A stretch of 64,000 bases of DNA. Source: Diplosphaera chodatii. Taxonomy: Eukaryota; Chlorophyta; Trebouxiophyceae; Prasiolales; Stichococcaceae. Numbering within the stretch: the first letter of the stretch is position 1; each line of letters starts with the position of its first letter. Below the pieces are notes generated by a model. That model was not told where the DNA came from, did no database searches, and was given only the letters and a program-made list of their open reading frames with translations. A program made the translations under genes and the position numbers. Shown piece by piece: positions 33,574 to 46,934 of the stretch. The DNA is taken from contig JAALGY010000053.1 in the NCBI GenBank assembly GCA_032358165.1, positions 620,001 through 684,000 on the forward strand, read 5' to 3'.

Positions 33574-36500
33574 TCAGGCGGCGCTGGCGATGGGCACCGC
33601 CGACTTGGCCTCCTTGGGGCCCGCGCCGTTGCCGGCGGAGGCCTCCGCCTCCGGGGAGGCCTCCGGGGTGCCGGCCTCCGACGGCGGCACCAGCTGCTTG
33701 AACTTGCCGAGGGACTGCGCCCAGCTGTCCAGGATCTCCTGCGCCTTCTTGGAGCCTGCGAGAGGAGATGGGCTGTGTCAGACAAGTGCAACGAATAGCT
33801 GGGTCGCTGAAGCCTGCGCATTCTGCAGACCACAGATCCAGAGGTGCACTGCCAGCCTTGACTGCACATCTTCGTGTGTGTGCAACAGGCACTGCTGTGC
33901 GTCAAGAGTCAACAGGGAGGCGGGGAGGAAACCCCTGCATGCACAGCGGCAGCAGCGGGAGGCGCACCAGTCTTCTCCACATGGTCGGTGAGCAGCGCGC
34001 GCAGCTGCGCCTCGCCGGCGGCGGTGCGCACCGGCTGCACCGTCACGATCTCCGCGTTGACCTTGTCCTCGAAGTCGCCCTCCTCGTCGTAGAAGTAGCC
34101 CAGGCCGCCCGTCATGCCCGCCGCCACATTGCGGCCTGCAGACAGCGCACGAAGAGATGAGATGTACATACACAGAACGACAAGAAGGTGGGACCATGTC
34201 AGGCTGGACTATTCTGCTTGACTTGTGCCCTCCTTGGGCGTGCTCCACAGGGCAGCACTGGCAGCAAGCAGCAGACACAAGGGAAGGATGCAGATGCAGC
34301 AAGAGGTATCAGCTTGGTGTGCCAATGGTGCAGCTGTGCAACCAGAAGGAAGGAGTCACCTGCGGAGCCGAGGCACACGACCGCGCCGCCCGTCATGTAC
34401 TCGCAGCAGTGGTCGCCGACGCCCTCCACCACCGCGTCCGCCATGCTGTTGCGCACCGCAAAGCGCTCGCCGCCGCGCCCGTTGACGAACAGCCGCCCGC
34501 CCGTCGCGCCGTACAGGCAGGTGTTGCCCACCAGGCTGGTCTGCGTCGCCTGCAGCCAGTTACAGAGGCAGTGGGATTAGCACGAGAGAGTTGAAAGGCT
34601 GCTTTGCAGGGTTCAGCTGCTGCACACACTCATGCAGGCGTTCTAAGCGACACATGCATCAGCCGCTCTACGTCTTTGTCACAGATCTGAAGGCACATGG
34701 CCCTACTCTCCAGCAGACTGGATGGGTGCATTGGGATATATGCAGCAGATGCGAGGGAGCGCACGTCGAGGGTCTGCTCCTCGGGGGGCACGATGACGAT
34801 GTCGCCGCCCGCCATGCCCTTGCCCACATAGTCGTTGGCCTCGCCGATGAGCTTCACGCTCATGCCGCCGACCTGCAGCAGATGTTGTAGCTGCTCACAG
34901 CCCGTCTCTTGGTGCATAGTCGACCGTCATCACTGATAAATGAACGCAAAGCATATGGAGGCAGGTAGAGTCTCAAACACCCTGCTCATGTGAGCGTGTG
35001 CACAGCGACGCTCACCAGGAAGCAGCCGAAGGACTGCCCGCCGCTGCCCCGCAGCACGAAGTCCAGGCTGCCGGCGAAGCCGCGGTCGCCGTGCTGCCGC
35101 GCGACGGCGCCCGCGATGCGGCCGAAGGCGCTGCGCTGCACGTTGGTGATCTCGTACTGCCGCGTGACGCTGCCGCTGTTGTCAATAGCGTCCTGGATCT
35201 CCCGGTCCGCCAGCACCTCGTCGTCCCACACCGGGCCGTTGCTGTGCACCTCCCTGCAGCGGTGGACAATGGGGACTTGATACACGCTTCGCTCCTGCAC
35301 ATTGCCCCGCTGATGGCCGGAGCCGCCCAGGATCTTCTGCTTCAGGGCAGCATGGCATGGCAGCAGCAGAAACGAAGCTGTACATGGTGACATTATGGTG
35401 AAAACAAGACAATGCAGCGGAGGGAGCGGACGCACTGGGCGCGGCGGGTGGAGGAGGCGCCCGTCTCGCCGGCGTAGGCGGTGACGAAGGACAGGTCCAG
35501 GCCATCGGTCTTGGCCAGCGCCACGTCCCGCTGCTTCAGCAGGTCCGCGCGCCCCACCAGCTCGTCCAGCGACCGCAGCCCCAGCGCCGCCAGCCCCGCC
35601 CGCACCTGGCCAGGAGACGCGCACGTGTGCGTGAGACGCTCGCCCTGGCTGAAAACTGCTCAGCTGCGCAGCACCGCAGGCTGCAGGGGCGCCTTATCGG
35701 CGAGATTTCGTCACGACAGCCAGCACACATGTCTGCTGGTGTAATGGTGCAGCTGTTGCAGTGGACAGAAAACGACAAGCAGCTGGGAGCGCACCTCCTC
35801 GGCGACGAAGTGGAAGTAGTTGACCAGGTCGCCGGGGCAGCCGGGGAAGCGCGCCCGCAGCTCCTCCCGCTGGCTGGCCACGCCCACCGGGCAGTTGTTT
35901 GTGTGGCACACCCGCGCCATGATGCAGCCTGCAGCGCATGGCAGCCCGGCATGAGTGTCAAGCCGCCTCATACTTGGCGTCTCAGGCATGGCGCTTTGCC
36001 AACTTTTTCGCGTGGTGACATGCCAAACCACATATTGGAATGGGGCAGAATACTAGAGGAGCAGCTGCTGATCAGACCAACAATAGACACGCACCAGTGG
36101 CGATCATGGCAACGGTGCCGAAGCCGTACTCATCGCCGCCCAGCGCTGCGGCCACCAGCACATCGCGCCCCGAGCGCATGCCGCCGTCCACCCGCAGCAC
36201 CACCCGCTCCCGCAGGTCGTTGGCTGTCAGCGTCTGCAGTGTGGGCAGGTCGGGTTTGCATTGGCGGCAGAACGTTGCTGCTGCCTTTCTTTACATCGCA
36301 CAACTCAACTGAGTTTGTTCCTATGTATGTTCCTCAGCAGTCATGTATATGCCCATACCTGGTGCACGTCGGCAAGGCCCATCTCGATGGGGCCGCCGCA
36401 GTGCTTGATGCTGGAGACTGGCGAGGCGCCTGTGCCGCCGTCGTGTCCTGACACCTGCAATCACAGACTCAAGGTTATCAAGCGAGTTTCGGCATTGATT

Positions 36501-39500
36501 GGTGGTCCTCTTCATGTCAGGTGGCACACCATCTGTGCCCTAAGAACCTACGCACTCCAGGCGTATCAGTGGCTGTGTGGGCACCTGGATGACGTCGGCG
36601 TTGGCCTTGGCCACGCCGGACGCCACTGTCCCAATACCCGCCTGCGCCACGAGCTTCACGCTGACCTGGCTCTGGGGTGCCACCTGCAGTCCAGCAAGAT
36701 GCACATCGTCAGCCAACATTGAAAAACCCTGTCCATTCTGGAGCACCCTGAGGTACAGGACCAGGTCTGTCACAGTGCCAAACTGTCAGAGGAGCTTGGG
36801 AATGGTCCAGACTACAGATCTACATGCTGGGCACCTGGTGCAGATCGAAGATGAGCTGCGCGAGGTCCTCGATGGAGTAGATGTCGTGGTGGGGTGGCGG
36901 CGAAATGAGCGGGACACCTGGCTTGCTGCGCCGCAGGTTGGCGATGTACGGGCTGACCTTCTTGCCAGGCAGCTGGCCACCCTCGCCTGCAGGCAAGTGC
37001 GGATAAATGCTTCAGACGGCAGTTGGCTGGGCGCAGCAGTAGACAAGAAGTGTGTCAAGCACACAGTGCCATCAGGGGAACATGTCCGTGTGCGCACCTG
37101 GCTTGGCGCCCTGGGCGATTTTGATCTCCAGCTGGTCAGCGTTTACCAGGAACTCGGGCGTCACGCCAAACCGTCCGCTGGCGACCTGCAGCAGCAAAAT
37201 GTTACATTGACCACCGATGTATACCTAGGGAGCCCTTCGCAGCAGCTGTGCGAGTTTCAGACACCCGAGTTGCAGACACCTGAAAGGCGTCATCATGCCA
37301 CGATCACTCCGTCCAGTGCACTCAGCTTTATTACTTGGCGGATGTTGAGCGCACCTGCTTGATGCGGGAGGTGGCGGTGTCGCCGGGCTGCAGGCCCTTG
37401 AGGTGCGGCAGCACCTTGGAGGAGCCGTCGCTGTCGATGTCGTCCAGCTTCAGCCACCGCACCGGGTCCTCACCGCCCTCCCCGCTGTTAGACTTGCCTG
37501 CAGTACGCATGCACTCGTCTGAATGGGCTCGCACCAGCAATACACCTGCCGGATATCTCAATGCAGGCTGCCCCAGCCCGTGCTTGTCTCTTTATACTGC
37601 AAGGCACACAAATGGCTAGCCCACCTCCAATGCGGTTCATGGCGATGGCAATGGTCTCGTGCGTCTCCCGGGAGATGGCGCCCAGCGACATGCCGCCCGT
37701 GCAAAAGCGCGTCATGATGTCGGCTGCTGACTCCACCTGCATTGCCTCATAAGCCAGCCAGTTGACCAAAGAGGCACATGATCGTCATCACCGCTTTTGG
37801 CTAGTCACACAGTTCGCGTCGACCGTGTCAACCCAAACATTGCATCTGGTCTAGTGGTGAACTCGCGACCAAAGCTAGAAGGGAGGGAGGCACACCTCGT
37901 CGATGGAGATGGCGTCCAAGCCGGACACCAGCTCCAGGCAGTCGCGCAGCACCGCTGGGGGGCTCTCCTTGAAGTGCTGCTCGTATGCCTGGTATGCCTC
38001 CTGCATCACAACAGCATCGCGCGATTAGCAGTGGAACGACATGTGCTTTGTGACCTGCAACGGCACATTTTCAGCACAAGCAGGCCACTGCTGCAGGGGA
38101 GGGACTGTGTTCAGAACGTCGACAGTAAAGACTGCCTCATATGGAAAGACAGGGTAGCAAAGGGCGCACCTGGCCATTAGGGTTCTCCTTGCCGCCCAGG
38201 CCGATGGCCTTGTGCAGCAGCTTGGACATCTGCTGGTTGTTGGAGTGGTACTCGCCCTTTGGCCGGCTCATGATGAAGCCGTAGTCCTCCAGCTTCTTGA
38301 TGTCCTTCTCAGGGAAGCCCTGCAGCGTGTGTGCATCGTTGCATGGTCAGCAACATGAACATATGACAATGACTGCATGCACATGGACTTGAGCAAGCTC
38401 AAACGCGGCCACTGAGCAAGCATGGGCAAACGGGAGGTCAGCTCCCGGGACATCGGAAATGAAATGCAATGCACAGCGAAGCAGCACAATGCAGCAGCAC
38501 GACAACCTAGTAAGGTTCCCAGCGGACGCTGCCAAAAAGGCTTAACATGGTCCTGTGCTGGCCGCAGGCAGCTCAGCGCACCTTGACCCAGAAGGACTCG
38601 GCCTCCTTCTGCAGCTCGGCCAGCGTGAGGCCGCCGACGCGCGACACGGAGCCGAAGAATGCAGCATCCACCACCTCCTTGCCCAGGCCATAGATCTCAA
38701 AGATCTGCGCGCCGTGGTAGCACGACAGCAGCGAGATCCCCATCTGCAGCAGGCACCCAAAACTGTCAGCTGACTGATGTCACCATGCATGCTTGACGAA
38801 ACATAAATACGATGCACAATGCCAGAAACAACGAACACAGTTTATTGGGTGGCCGAGCTTTGTGAGCAACCCAAGTGTCAGGATGGGCACCTTCGACAAG
38901 ATCTTCAGGACGCCCTTCTCCAGCGCCTTCTTGTAGTTCTTCTGCGCGTCCACCATGGTCACATCCGGCACCTTGCCGCTCTTGATCAGCGACTCAGTCC
39001 TACAGTGATAGCAGGGACTCAGCTTAGGTACGACAGCCCGCGATCAAAGCTGATGCTGGACATACTTGTTGAGCCTTTCGCCGGCCACGTGCAGAATGCA
39101 CCATACACCAGTACATAAATGCGAACCCACTCGGAGCAAATACACACCTGGGTGAGGCGCGCCACTGGCGGGCAGTCTCCAGCGCCAGGTAGGGGCACAC
39201 GGCGTGCGCGCCGTAGCCCACCAGCGTGCACAGCTGGTGCGTGGAGAAGCACTGGCTGGTGTCCGCCACGATGGACGTCTCCGTGCGCAGGCCGGTGCGG
39301 ATGAGGTGGTGGTGCACCGCCCCCACCGCCAGCAGCGTCGGGATGGGCGGCCGCTGGATGTCCATCTGCGGTGGCAGCAGCCGGTCTCGGTATCAGGTAT
39401 GCAGGCGTTGACGCTGCTCATCCTCTGCGGCCACCCTTACGCCCCAAGGTACAAGGCCTGACTGGGCGCACGGCTGTCTTACCATGTAGGTGCCACCTGA

Positions 39501-42500
39501 AATGCAGCTGCAGCATTGCAGTGACAGCACTCATACTGAATATAAGAAGAAGCAAGCCACAACACATGGGACCCTCACCTCGCCCTCCGCCTGGCGGTCG
39601 GACAGGATGACGATCTCGCAGCCGCCCTTGACGGCGGCCTCCACATCGGAGCACAGCTGCTGCAGCGCGTTCTTGAGGGCGTCCGGGCTGCCGGTGCTGT
39701 AGTGCAGGCCAAAGGTCTGGTTGTTGATGCCGGCGCCACGCACCGACTCCAGCTCCTCCTCCAGCAGCACCGGCGACGGCAGCAGCACCTGTGATGGCAA
39801 GCAGTGAGGAGTTGAGGGTTTGCAGTCTTGGGTTTGGCCAATCGTGCTCTTGACTGTTTATGTCTTGGCAGCTGGGATGTGCGCTGTTGGTTGTGGACGC
39901 CATTCAGCAATGCCTTGTCCCTCATCACCAGCTGACATGTGAGAAGGCATACAGCCCCATATTGACCGAGGATCACGGGAGGGACCGCACTAACCACTGC
40001 AGAAGCAAAGGCAGCACCTGGGCGTAGGACTCAGGGCCAGGCGTCAGCAGGTTGCCGCGCTTGCCGAGCCGCATCTCCAGCGACATGACCAGGCCCTCGC
40101 GGAGTGGGTCAATCGGTGGGTTGGTGACCTGCAAGCGCCAGCACTGACACCGTGAGATACAGCAAGGGGCTGCTGAGACCTACTGCAGCCTCGCTGCAAA
40201 GCTGAGCATGAGCGTGCTTGACATTCCACACCTGCGCAAAGCGCTGCTTGAAGTAATCAGCAAGCGCGTGCGGCCGCGAGGACAGCACAGGCAGCGGCGA
40301 GTCGTCGCCCATGCAGTACGTCGGCTCCGCCCCCTGCATCGCCATGCCCTCGATGATCATCTGCGTGTCCTCCATGCCCAGGCCTGCAGGGTTGCCACAT
40401 GAACCACCAGTCAGAGCTTCTGAAGCAGTATTCGCTCAGAGGCTCTTCGAGGGTCAGAGGTGCATGTCAGAACCCTGCAAGTGCATAGGCATATGTACCA
40501 TTAGCAGACTGCAGCCTGAGGGCGTCCTGCGGCGACAGCATGCAGGAGTCCCGGAACTTGCGGAAACCCTCCATGTCCCGGAGCCTGCATAGCAATTGAT
40601 GGCCATCTTCGGCAACAGCTTGATGTAGCTAGTACTCGGGAACACCGCCTGACACATCCATAACACGCTGACGATTTCATCTTGAACAGCAGTCAACCTG
40701 CAGGGATATCCCAAAGCTGTGCTGCAGGAATGGCCAGCGCCCAATGACGCACCGCATGGAGCGCTTCAGCCACTCCTTGTAGGGCGCCTGGGCAGCCACC
40801 TCCTTGGCGATCTGCGTGTTCTCCTTGAAGGTGCCTGAGTGCAGGTCCGCCATGACCATCTGGCCCGGGCCCAGGCGGCCCTTGGTCGTCACATTGGGCG
40901 CGTTGTCCAGCACATCGCCCAGCACGCCAACCTGCGACACCGATGGACGGGGCATGATTTATACTCTCGTTGCCCTTCGCCCAAGTGCATGCATACAAGT
41001 AGTTGCGTACGCCCTCAGCACAGTCCAGGCTGGGTCCCCGCCTGGGCTCGGAACTCCCACTGGATATTAGGCAGCTAAGGCACCCCGAAGCAGGGCACTA
41101 ATTTTCATTCCAACTCCTGACCCACCTCGGAGGCGACATAGATGTAGCCGTCGTTGGTGGCCCAGAAGCGGGCGGGGCGCAGGCCATTGCGGTCCAGCCG
41201 TGCGCCGATCTTCTCGCCGTCGGAGAACACCAGCAGCGCGGGGCCGTCCCACCCCTCCTGCAGCCCCTCGTAGAACTCGTAGAACGACACCACCTGCAGC
41301 ATGAAACTTGAGGAGGTGTCATAGGAGGGTTGGAGTCGGGACATCAGAGCACTCATTGATGGCGTTGGTCCTGGGTGTACTGCAGTCCTGCTGATAAGGC
41401 CAGGCCTGCATCTGGACACTTCTCAGCCTCATCACAGCTCAGCACTCGTACTACACTTGTGAGTAGTACAAGTGCCCATTGTAGTTGCACTCTTGCTCTG
41501 CTGAATGTGCCACACACCTCGGGGTAGTTCTTCACGAGGTCGGGGTGGTTGCGGTATGCCTCGGGCACCAGCACCATCAGCGCCTGCTCTGCCGGCACGC
41601 CGGTCTTGACCTGCCAAAGGTCACCCCGCGGCGTCAGCAAGACCAGGATGTTGTGTCCATGAGGAGCTCAGCAGCTCCAGTGAGCTGCTGCCTGTATGTA
41701 GGCCTGAGTTGAACAGCACAGGTGCTGTGTTCCTGACAGGCAGCAAATGACAGGCCGCAAACACCCTCTCCTATGTAAACCCTAAGAACCCCACCAGGAA
41801 CTCGGCCAGCATGTCCAGGTTGGCGGAGTCGGAGGCGGCGGGGGAGGTCAGGGGCAAAAAGTCCGCCTCGCGGCCGTCCCACGCGGGGTGCGTGAGGCTG
41901 TGCTCCCGGCTGGCCACCCAGTTCAGGTTGCCCTGCAGCGTGTTGATCTCGCCTGCGCAGCCAGAGCATCCGTCTGTAAGGCGCGCACTCCAGGCAGCCG
42001 CTGCATCATACATGTCCATCGCATGCTATTCGCAATGCGCATCAGATGCGCACACAATACAGGATCAGTGCAGTGTAGCCTTGAGTTCACCGTTGTGGCC
42101 CAGCAGGCGCATTGGCTGCGCCAGCGGCCACTTCGGGTTTGTGTTGGTGGAGTACCGCCGGTGATAGATGGCAAACGCCGTCTTGAACTTCGGGTTCTGC
42201 AGGTCCAGGTAGTACTGTCCCAGCGCTGACGACTGCAGCATGCCCTGCAGCACCAAACAGAAGCACTTCAGCAATGCGCCTTTCAAACTACAGTGACGAT
42301 TACCACAGGAAATTTCATCCGAGCCACTTGTTGCTTAGTCCGGGTGCCGGTGAGGCCATGGGGACTGCACCTTGTACACGATGGTCTTGTCCGACAGCGA
42401 GGCAACATAGAAGTCAGCAGCGTCGGCACCCATGCGCTTCGTCTTCTCCTTCTCAATCATCTTGCGCAGGATGTACAGCTCGCGCTCGAGCTCATCTCCC

Positions 42501-44143
42501 TCAGACCCTGCCTTTGCCTCCACAAACACCTGCGCAATAAGCAGGCTCAAAATGGTGTCCAGGGTATTTGCATGAGGAGAGAGTATTTGCACGCCAGGGC
42601 GCAGTCGCACACTGGATGTGCCACAGGCAACGATACCTGCTCGCCAACATGGGCAGCTGCATACCTGCACAATGCGGGGCTCGGTGATCTTCGCCATGCG
42701 CCCCACGATGCTGTGGTCCACGGGCACATCGCGCCAGCCGGCGATGGTGCACCGCCCCTCTGCCGCCACCACATCCTCGACGATCTGCTTGGCCTGCGCC
42801 GCCAGCTGGTCGTCGTTCGGCAGGAACAGCATGCCCACCCTGCAGCACCACGTCAACAGGTCAACACGCCGGAGTGATGACATAGTGCAAGCTATTCCTC
42901 GCAGTGCAAGCTTGTACAAGCAGCAGTTGCAGGAGGACGCCGCGAGTGGCTGTCCAGCTGCAGACTGCACTCGACTCCATTCCATTGCCTACCCTGTGGT
43001 CTTCTCATGGAGGTCCAGGTCGGGCAGCTCCGCCTTGAGCAGCTCCCACGGGACGCCGGTCATGATGCCGGCGCCGTCGCCCGACACCTCGTCGGCGGAG
43101 CAGGCGCCGCGGTGCTCCATGCAGCTGAGCGCCAGCAGCGCCTTCTCCACGATGGTGTGGTTCTGCTCGCTGCGCAGGTTCGCGATGAAGCCCACCCCGC
43201 AGGCATCCCGCTCCGCGAGGATGTCATTGAGGTCTGACGCCACATTGAGGTCCACGCCACGCTGCCGGGGCTGGGCTGGGGCAGGCTCCGCTGCCTGGTC
43301 GGTCAGAGCAATGAACTCCGGGTGGCGCGCCGCAACTGCGGCATCGCTCCACGAGCTGGCTGCAGCTGGCTGCGCCTGGGGCGCCTGCATCTCATGACGA
43401 AGCTCGCTGGCATCCACGAGCCGTTGCCAGCAGATGCAATGCGCCAGACTTGGCACTGGGTGTTCGTAGGTTGGTAGCCGCGCCAGCAAACCCCCTGTGC
43501 ATGTTTCGCTGGTCTCTGGCATGCGCCAGGTGTGTGCGTCTCATCGTGCCACCATCATATAGTCGCATGCAGTCCCGTCGACACCGTCACGACGAGCACC
43601 CCCTCGACCCGATGCACGTGAAGGCAAACCAGGACCAGGAACACGAGAGCAAGCTGCTGCGAGACGTGCAATGGTCCTCGCGCCACTGAAGCATCCCGAT
43701 GGTTGCTTTCAAAGGAGTCAGTGACGTCTGCAGCTGTGACAGCATCAGCTGAGCGCAAAAGCGAGCGCCAAGTGGCCGCCATCCTGTGGCTAAAGTGCAA
43801 AGCGTTCCGGATAACGCGGCACGGAGGCCAACACGCCGATGCGGCAGCTGCCGCAATCCGTGGAAATGTGCAAGAACTTCAAGGGACACTGCCTCTGACA
43901 AGAGCTGGCTCCAAAGGTTGCGCCAGCGCCATCATTGCCCGTCATATGCGAGCACGGGCATGTTTCTGGCCGCGTCGCCAACGGCCAGGTTCCCCGCACC
44001 TGCGAGCGAGTTGCGCTGCGACGGCCCGCGTGCCGCCTGGCCGACTGGTTGCGACAGGAGGCGGGCAGCAGCGGTGCCCTGACCGGTGGCCCCTTTGCAG
44101 CCTGAGCGCCCTCTTGCAAGCTCCGCAGCGTCCGGGCGTCCAT
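33574..44143 (-). CDS. GLU: Ferredoxin-dependent glutamate synthase (Fd-GOGAT), chloroplast precursor
   Basis: Converts glutamine plus 2-oxoglutarate to two glutamates using reduced ferredoxin in the plastid. Exon 1 (44000-44143) is an Arg/Ser/Ala-rich transit peptide ([18 protein letters not shown]), joined in phase 0 to 43384. The glutaminase domain begins at [13 protein letters not shown]; its Cys codon (43199-43201) is the expected nucleophile. It continues with [19 protein letters not shown] and [10 protein letters not shown]. The central domain has [15 protein letters not shown] and [10 protein letters not shown]. The FMN synthase domain has [66 protein letters not shown] and [10 protein letters not shown]. 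The 3Fe-4S motif is [15 protein letters not shown] (about 35890-35930). GXGXG-type repeats follow ([22 protein letters not shown]), then an Ala/Glu-rich tail. There is no NADPH-binding small subunit. About 30 exons; not all edges were checked. A start at 43522 is an alternative. Confidence 0.93.
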
Positions 44144-44955
44144 GTGCGCCTTTGGCTTAACAGTCTCGGTGCGCCTTCTGCCGTTGGTGAACGACAGTCA
44201 GCGCGCAGAGCAGGTTATGTGAGTTGCAGAAGCAATTGGCAACCTTCTTTCCACGATTGCCTTGCAGGCCTTCTGTCAAACCCTACTCTATTCAACCCCC
44301 CGAAAAGCCCTCCATAAATGCGAATTTGCCACGTCCAAGCCACCATCGACTTATTCCGCCACACTCTTAGGCTGCGCACTGCTGCCATCGGCTCTCTTGT
44401 CACTGCGACCACGCTGTCAAACCAACAATCCTGAGCAACGCCAACGACGCACGACGCACGGTAACAGGTGGAAAGAGCTAGTAGTGAACAGACGTGCATG
44501 CGTGTGAGCTACAGCGTTGACGAGGTTACCCAGCACTGGAGGGGTGCGTGCGTGTCTCGGCAGCCATTGGATGCGTACAAGGCCTTCTACTGATGACACC
44601 ATCCACATCCTCACGAGCACCCTACCCGGCAATCAGTTTCTGAAGTGATGTCTGATAGGTGGCGTCAGGTAGGGACAGCTTGGTTCACCACAACATGAAT
44701 AACCTTCACGATGCGAAGGTTAGGCCTTTCTGGGTACTGCAAATGCACATGAAGCCATGTATAGCACCACTTCTTGCTGGTATTGGTCAAGTGCAAGTCC
44801 ATTTGCGGCCAACACCTGCATGCGCTGGTCTTCGCTCGTACTGCAGCAAGAAGCCTGCATGTATGTCTTGCTGTTTGCTTTGCCCCAACATCATGCCCTT
44901 GTTGGCATCATTGGTGTGGAGAGCGGGATGGGACGGCTGGGGGTGTCGCGTGCAG
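44144..44955. promoter_or_regulatory. Upstream region between Fd-GOGAT and the GFA-domain gene
   Basis: The two genes diverge. This stretch includes the Fd-GOGAT promoter and probably the unresolved first exon(s) of the GFA-domain gene. No motif can be assigned. Confidence 0.4.
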
Positions 44956-46262
44956 GTGCAGTGCCTGTGCGGGAGGGTCGAGGCCGTGGCAGAGGGTCCT
45001 CCGCTCGAGAAGATGCGCTTCCTGTGCCACTGCAGGTCCTGCCACAAGCACGATCATACTGATGGCTGCTGTATGTTGCATCGTGCCCGTCTCGCTCCAT
45101 CTTCTGGTTGCTCAGGCTGCACATGGTCCGCAGCAGATGCAGCCCTCAATGCTCCTCCCTTCTCGAACATGGTGTCAAGGCTCACTGCCTGCATGTTGTC
45201 AACATGTTTGCAGCATTTGCCAGCAGTACCACTCAGGCCCCTTCGCCCACATCCTCGGCTGGCCCTTCGGCAAGGTGCAAACTGCATCCATGGCCTTGCA
45301 GTCCGAGTCACTGGCGCAGCCGCTCATTGCAGATGGATGGTTGGCAGACGGCAAAGCAAAGCTCGAGCATCAATAGACACGGCTCTCGATGGTGCAGGTC
45401 AAGGTCTTGAAGGGGGCAGAGCATCTGGACACATATGCCGCCACTCCCAGGTTGTACCTCAATTGAATGCGTGTAGGACACCCATGCATCGTCACAGCAA
45501 GCAAGCGCAAGTGCTGTGCAGAAGCCGTCCAATTGTCCTGCACATGCTTGCGCAGAGTGATTCGCCAGTTCTGCAAGCACTGCTCGTCGCCTGTGGTCAT
45601 GCACGAGCTGCCCTCCTTCGGGCGCCCCCCAATGCAGGTGCTCCAGGATCACGCCTGCATCTGCTACAACATGCACAGATGCACGCCGCTCACCAGAACC
45701 CCTGACCATACAGGTGCTGTTTGCGGGCACACTGGGGCGTGATGAAAAGACCAAAAAGTCGCTGTACCAGGGGGACCAGCAGGTCGAGGTGCAATTGCAG
45801 TCCAACGATCACAGGAAGGCGAACCTGATTGCCATCTGAATGCATTGGTGATACATGAACCATCTTACGTGCTGCACTGTACACAGCCGGTGGGGCATGT
45901 GTTCTACAAGGACCGTATCATCGACATGGTGCGGCCCTGAGAGTGCTTGAACGCCTCATCATCTGGCAGCGAATTGCATGGCATGTTCACCTGCTTGGGT
46001 ACCTGGCATATGGACTGGGCCGCACATTGCTCAGTCAGACAAATCTGGCTACTGCATGTGTACGCAGGACTTTGATGGTCGCCCGAAGTGGTATGTAGCT
46101 GGCTGCCGAGCAGATCCATGTGTGCTCGCCGGGGCAGGCTTGATGCAACTCTGATGTCGTTCCAAATTCACCCCTTGCTGAGACGCTTGCAGGGACACCT
46201 TCCCGCCATGGATGCAGCAAGATGGCAGCAAGCAGCCCAAGAACCACGAGGACCTGCTGTAG
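44956..46262 (+). CDS. GFA/CENP-V-fold domain protein (zinc-binding), 5' end unresolved
   Basis: Member of the glutathione-dependent formaldehyde-activating-enzyme-like fold, whose members bind zinc through Cys clusters; most have no proven reaction. The first clear exon (about 44956-45070) reads VQCLCGRVEAV and RFLCHCRSCHKHD. Then come QQYHSGPFAHILGWPFGK, KGAEHLDTYAATPR, VIRQFCKHCSSPVVM (second Cys pair), VLFAGTLGRDEKTKKSLYQG, PVGHVFYKDRIIDM, DFDGRPKWY and DTFPPWMQQDGSKQPKNHED with stop at 46260-46262. Motif order (CLCG, CHCxxC, FCxxC, PKWY...P) fits the family. About eight exons; the start exon upstream of 44956 was not found. Substrate unknown. Confidence 0.75.
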
Positions 46263-46934
46263 CGTGCTGGTATCGTATCAACAAGACCCCACCAGACGGG
46301 CTGCAGGTAAGGTTCAACTTGCTCGCTGCTGACTGCTGGTCATCAATTCAAATCAGCAGTGGGCTTTCTGCAATAGTGTGCTCGATGTGCGCAGGAGCAG
46401 ATGAGCATCCATGCCACAATTTATAGTCGTGCATAACAAGAGGTCGTGTTCAGAGAAGCAGCCGCGATAGCAGTGGTTACAGACGGAAGCAAAATGCCGA
46501 TGTGCTGTCAACAGATCCAGAGGGTAATCAACTGCAGACATGAAGACAAAGCAGATCACAGCAAGCAATGTGCCTGTTGCACATGATTGTCCTGTTATCT
46601 TGGTGGCAAGCTGTCTAGGCACCACAGAAATAAAGGTTGCATACTACCTGTTGATGACAATGCGAACTTGATTTCAAAGCTTCGGTTGAGCTCACTGCTC
46701 ATCACTTCATAGGTTTGACATACTGATGTCTTAGGTTGCGACCATCCTTTGATGAACGAGCCCTGGTTAGCAGGCGATCTTGATTACGGCTATCTGGCAA
46801 GCCTGCCAATAGCGGGAGGTGCTGATCCCTTCCTGCTGCGCTCACCGCGCAGCAATTTGGCATGGTGCGGATCAGGTCTGCAGGACAGCCGTCCCGGAAC
46901 TCGGCCAGCTCGTGCATTGTGAGGGTTTGCAGAA
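46263..46934. other. Convergent intergenic spacer
   Basis: Between the GFA-domain stop and the kinase stop. 3' UTR material; no gene or repeat seen. Confidence 0.45.

Noticed and set aside
44659..45705. A 348-codon plus-strand frame starting at 44659
   Set aside because: It reads the GFA-domain exon in frame only briefly and then crosses several introns of the same gene; most of its sequence has no family resemblance.
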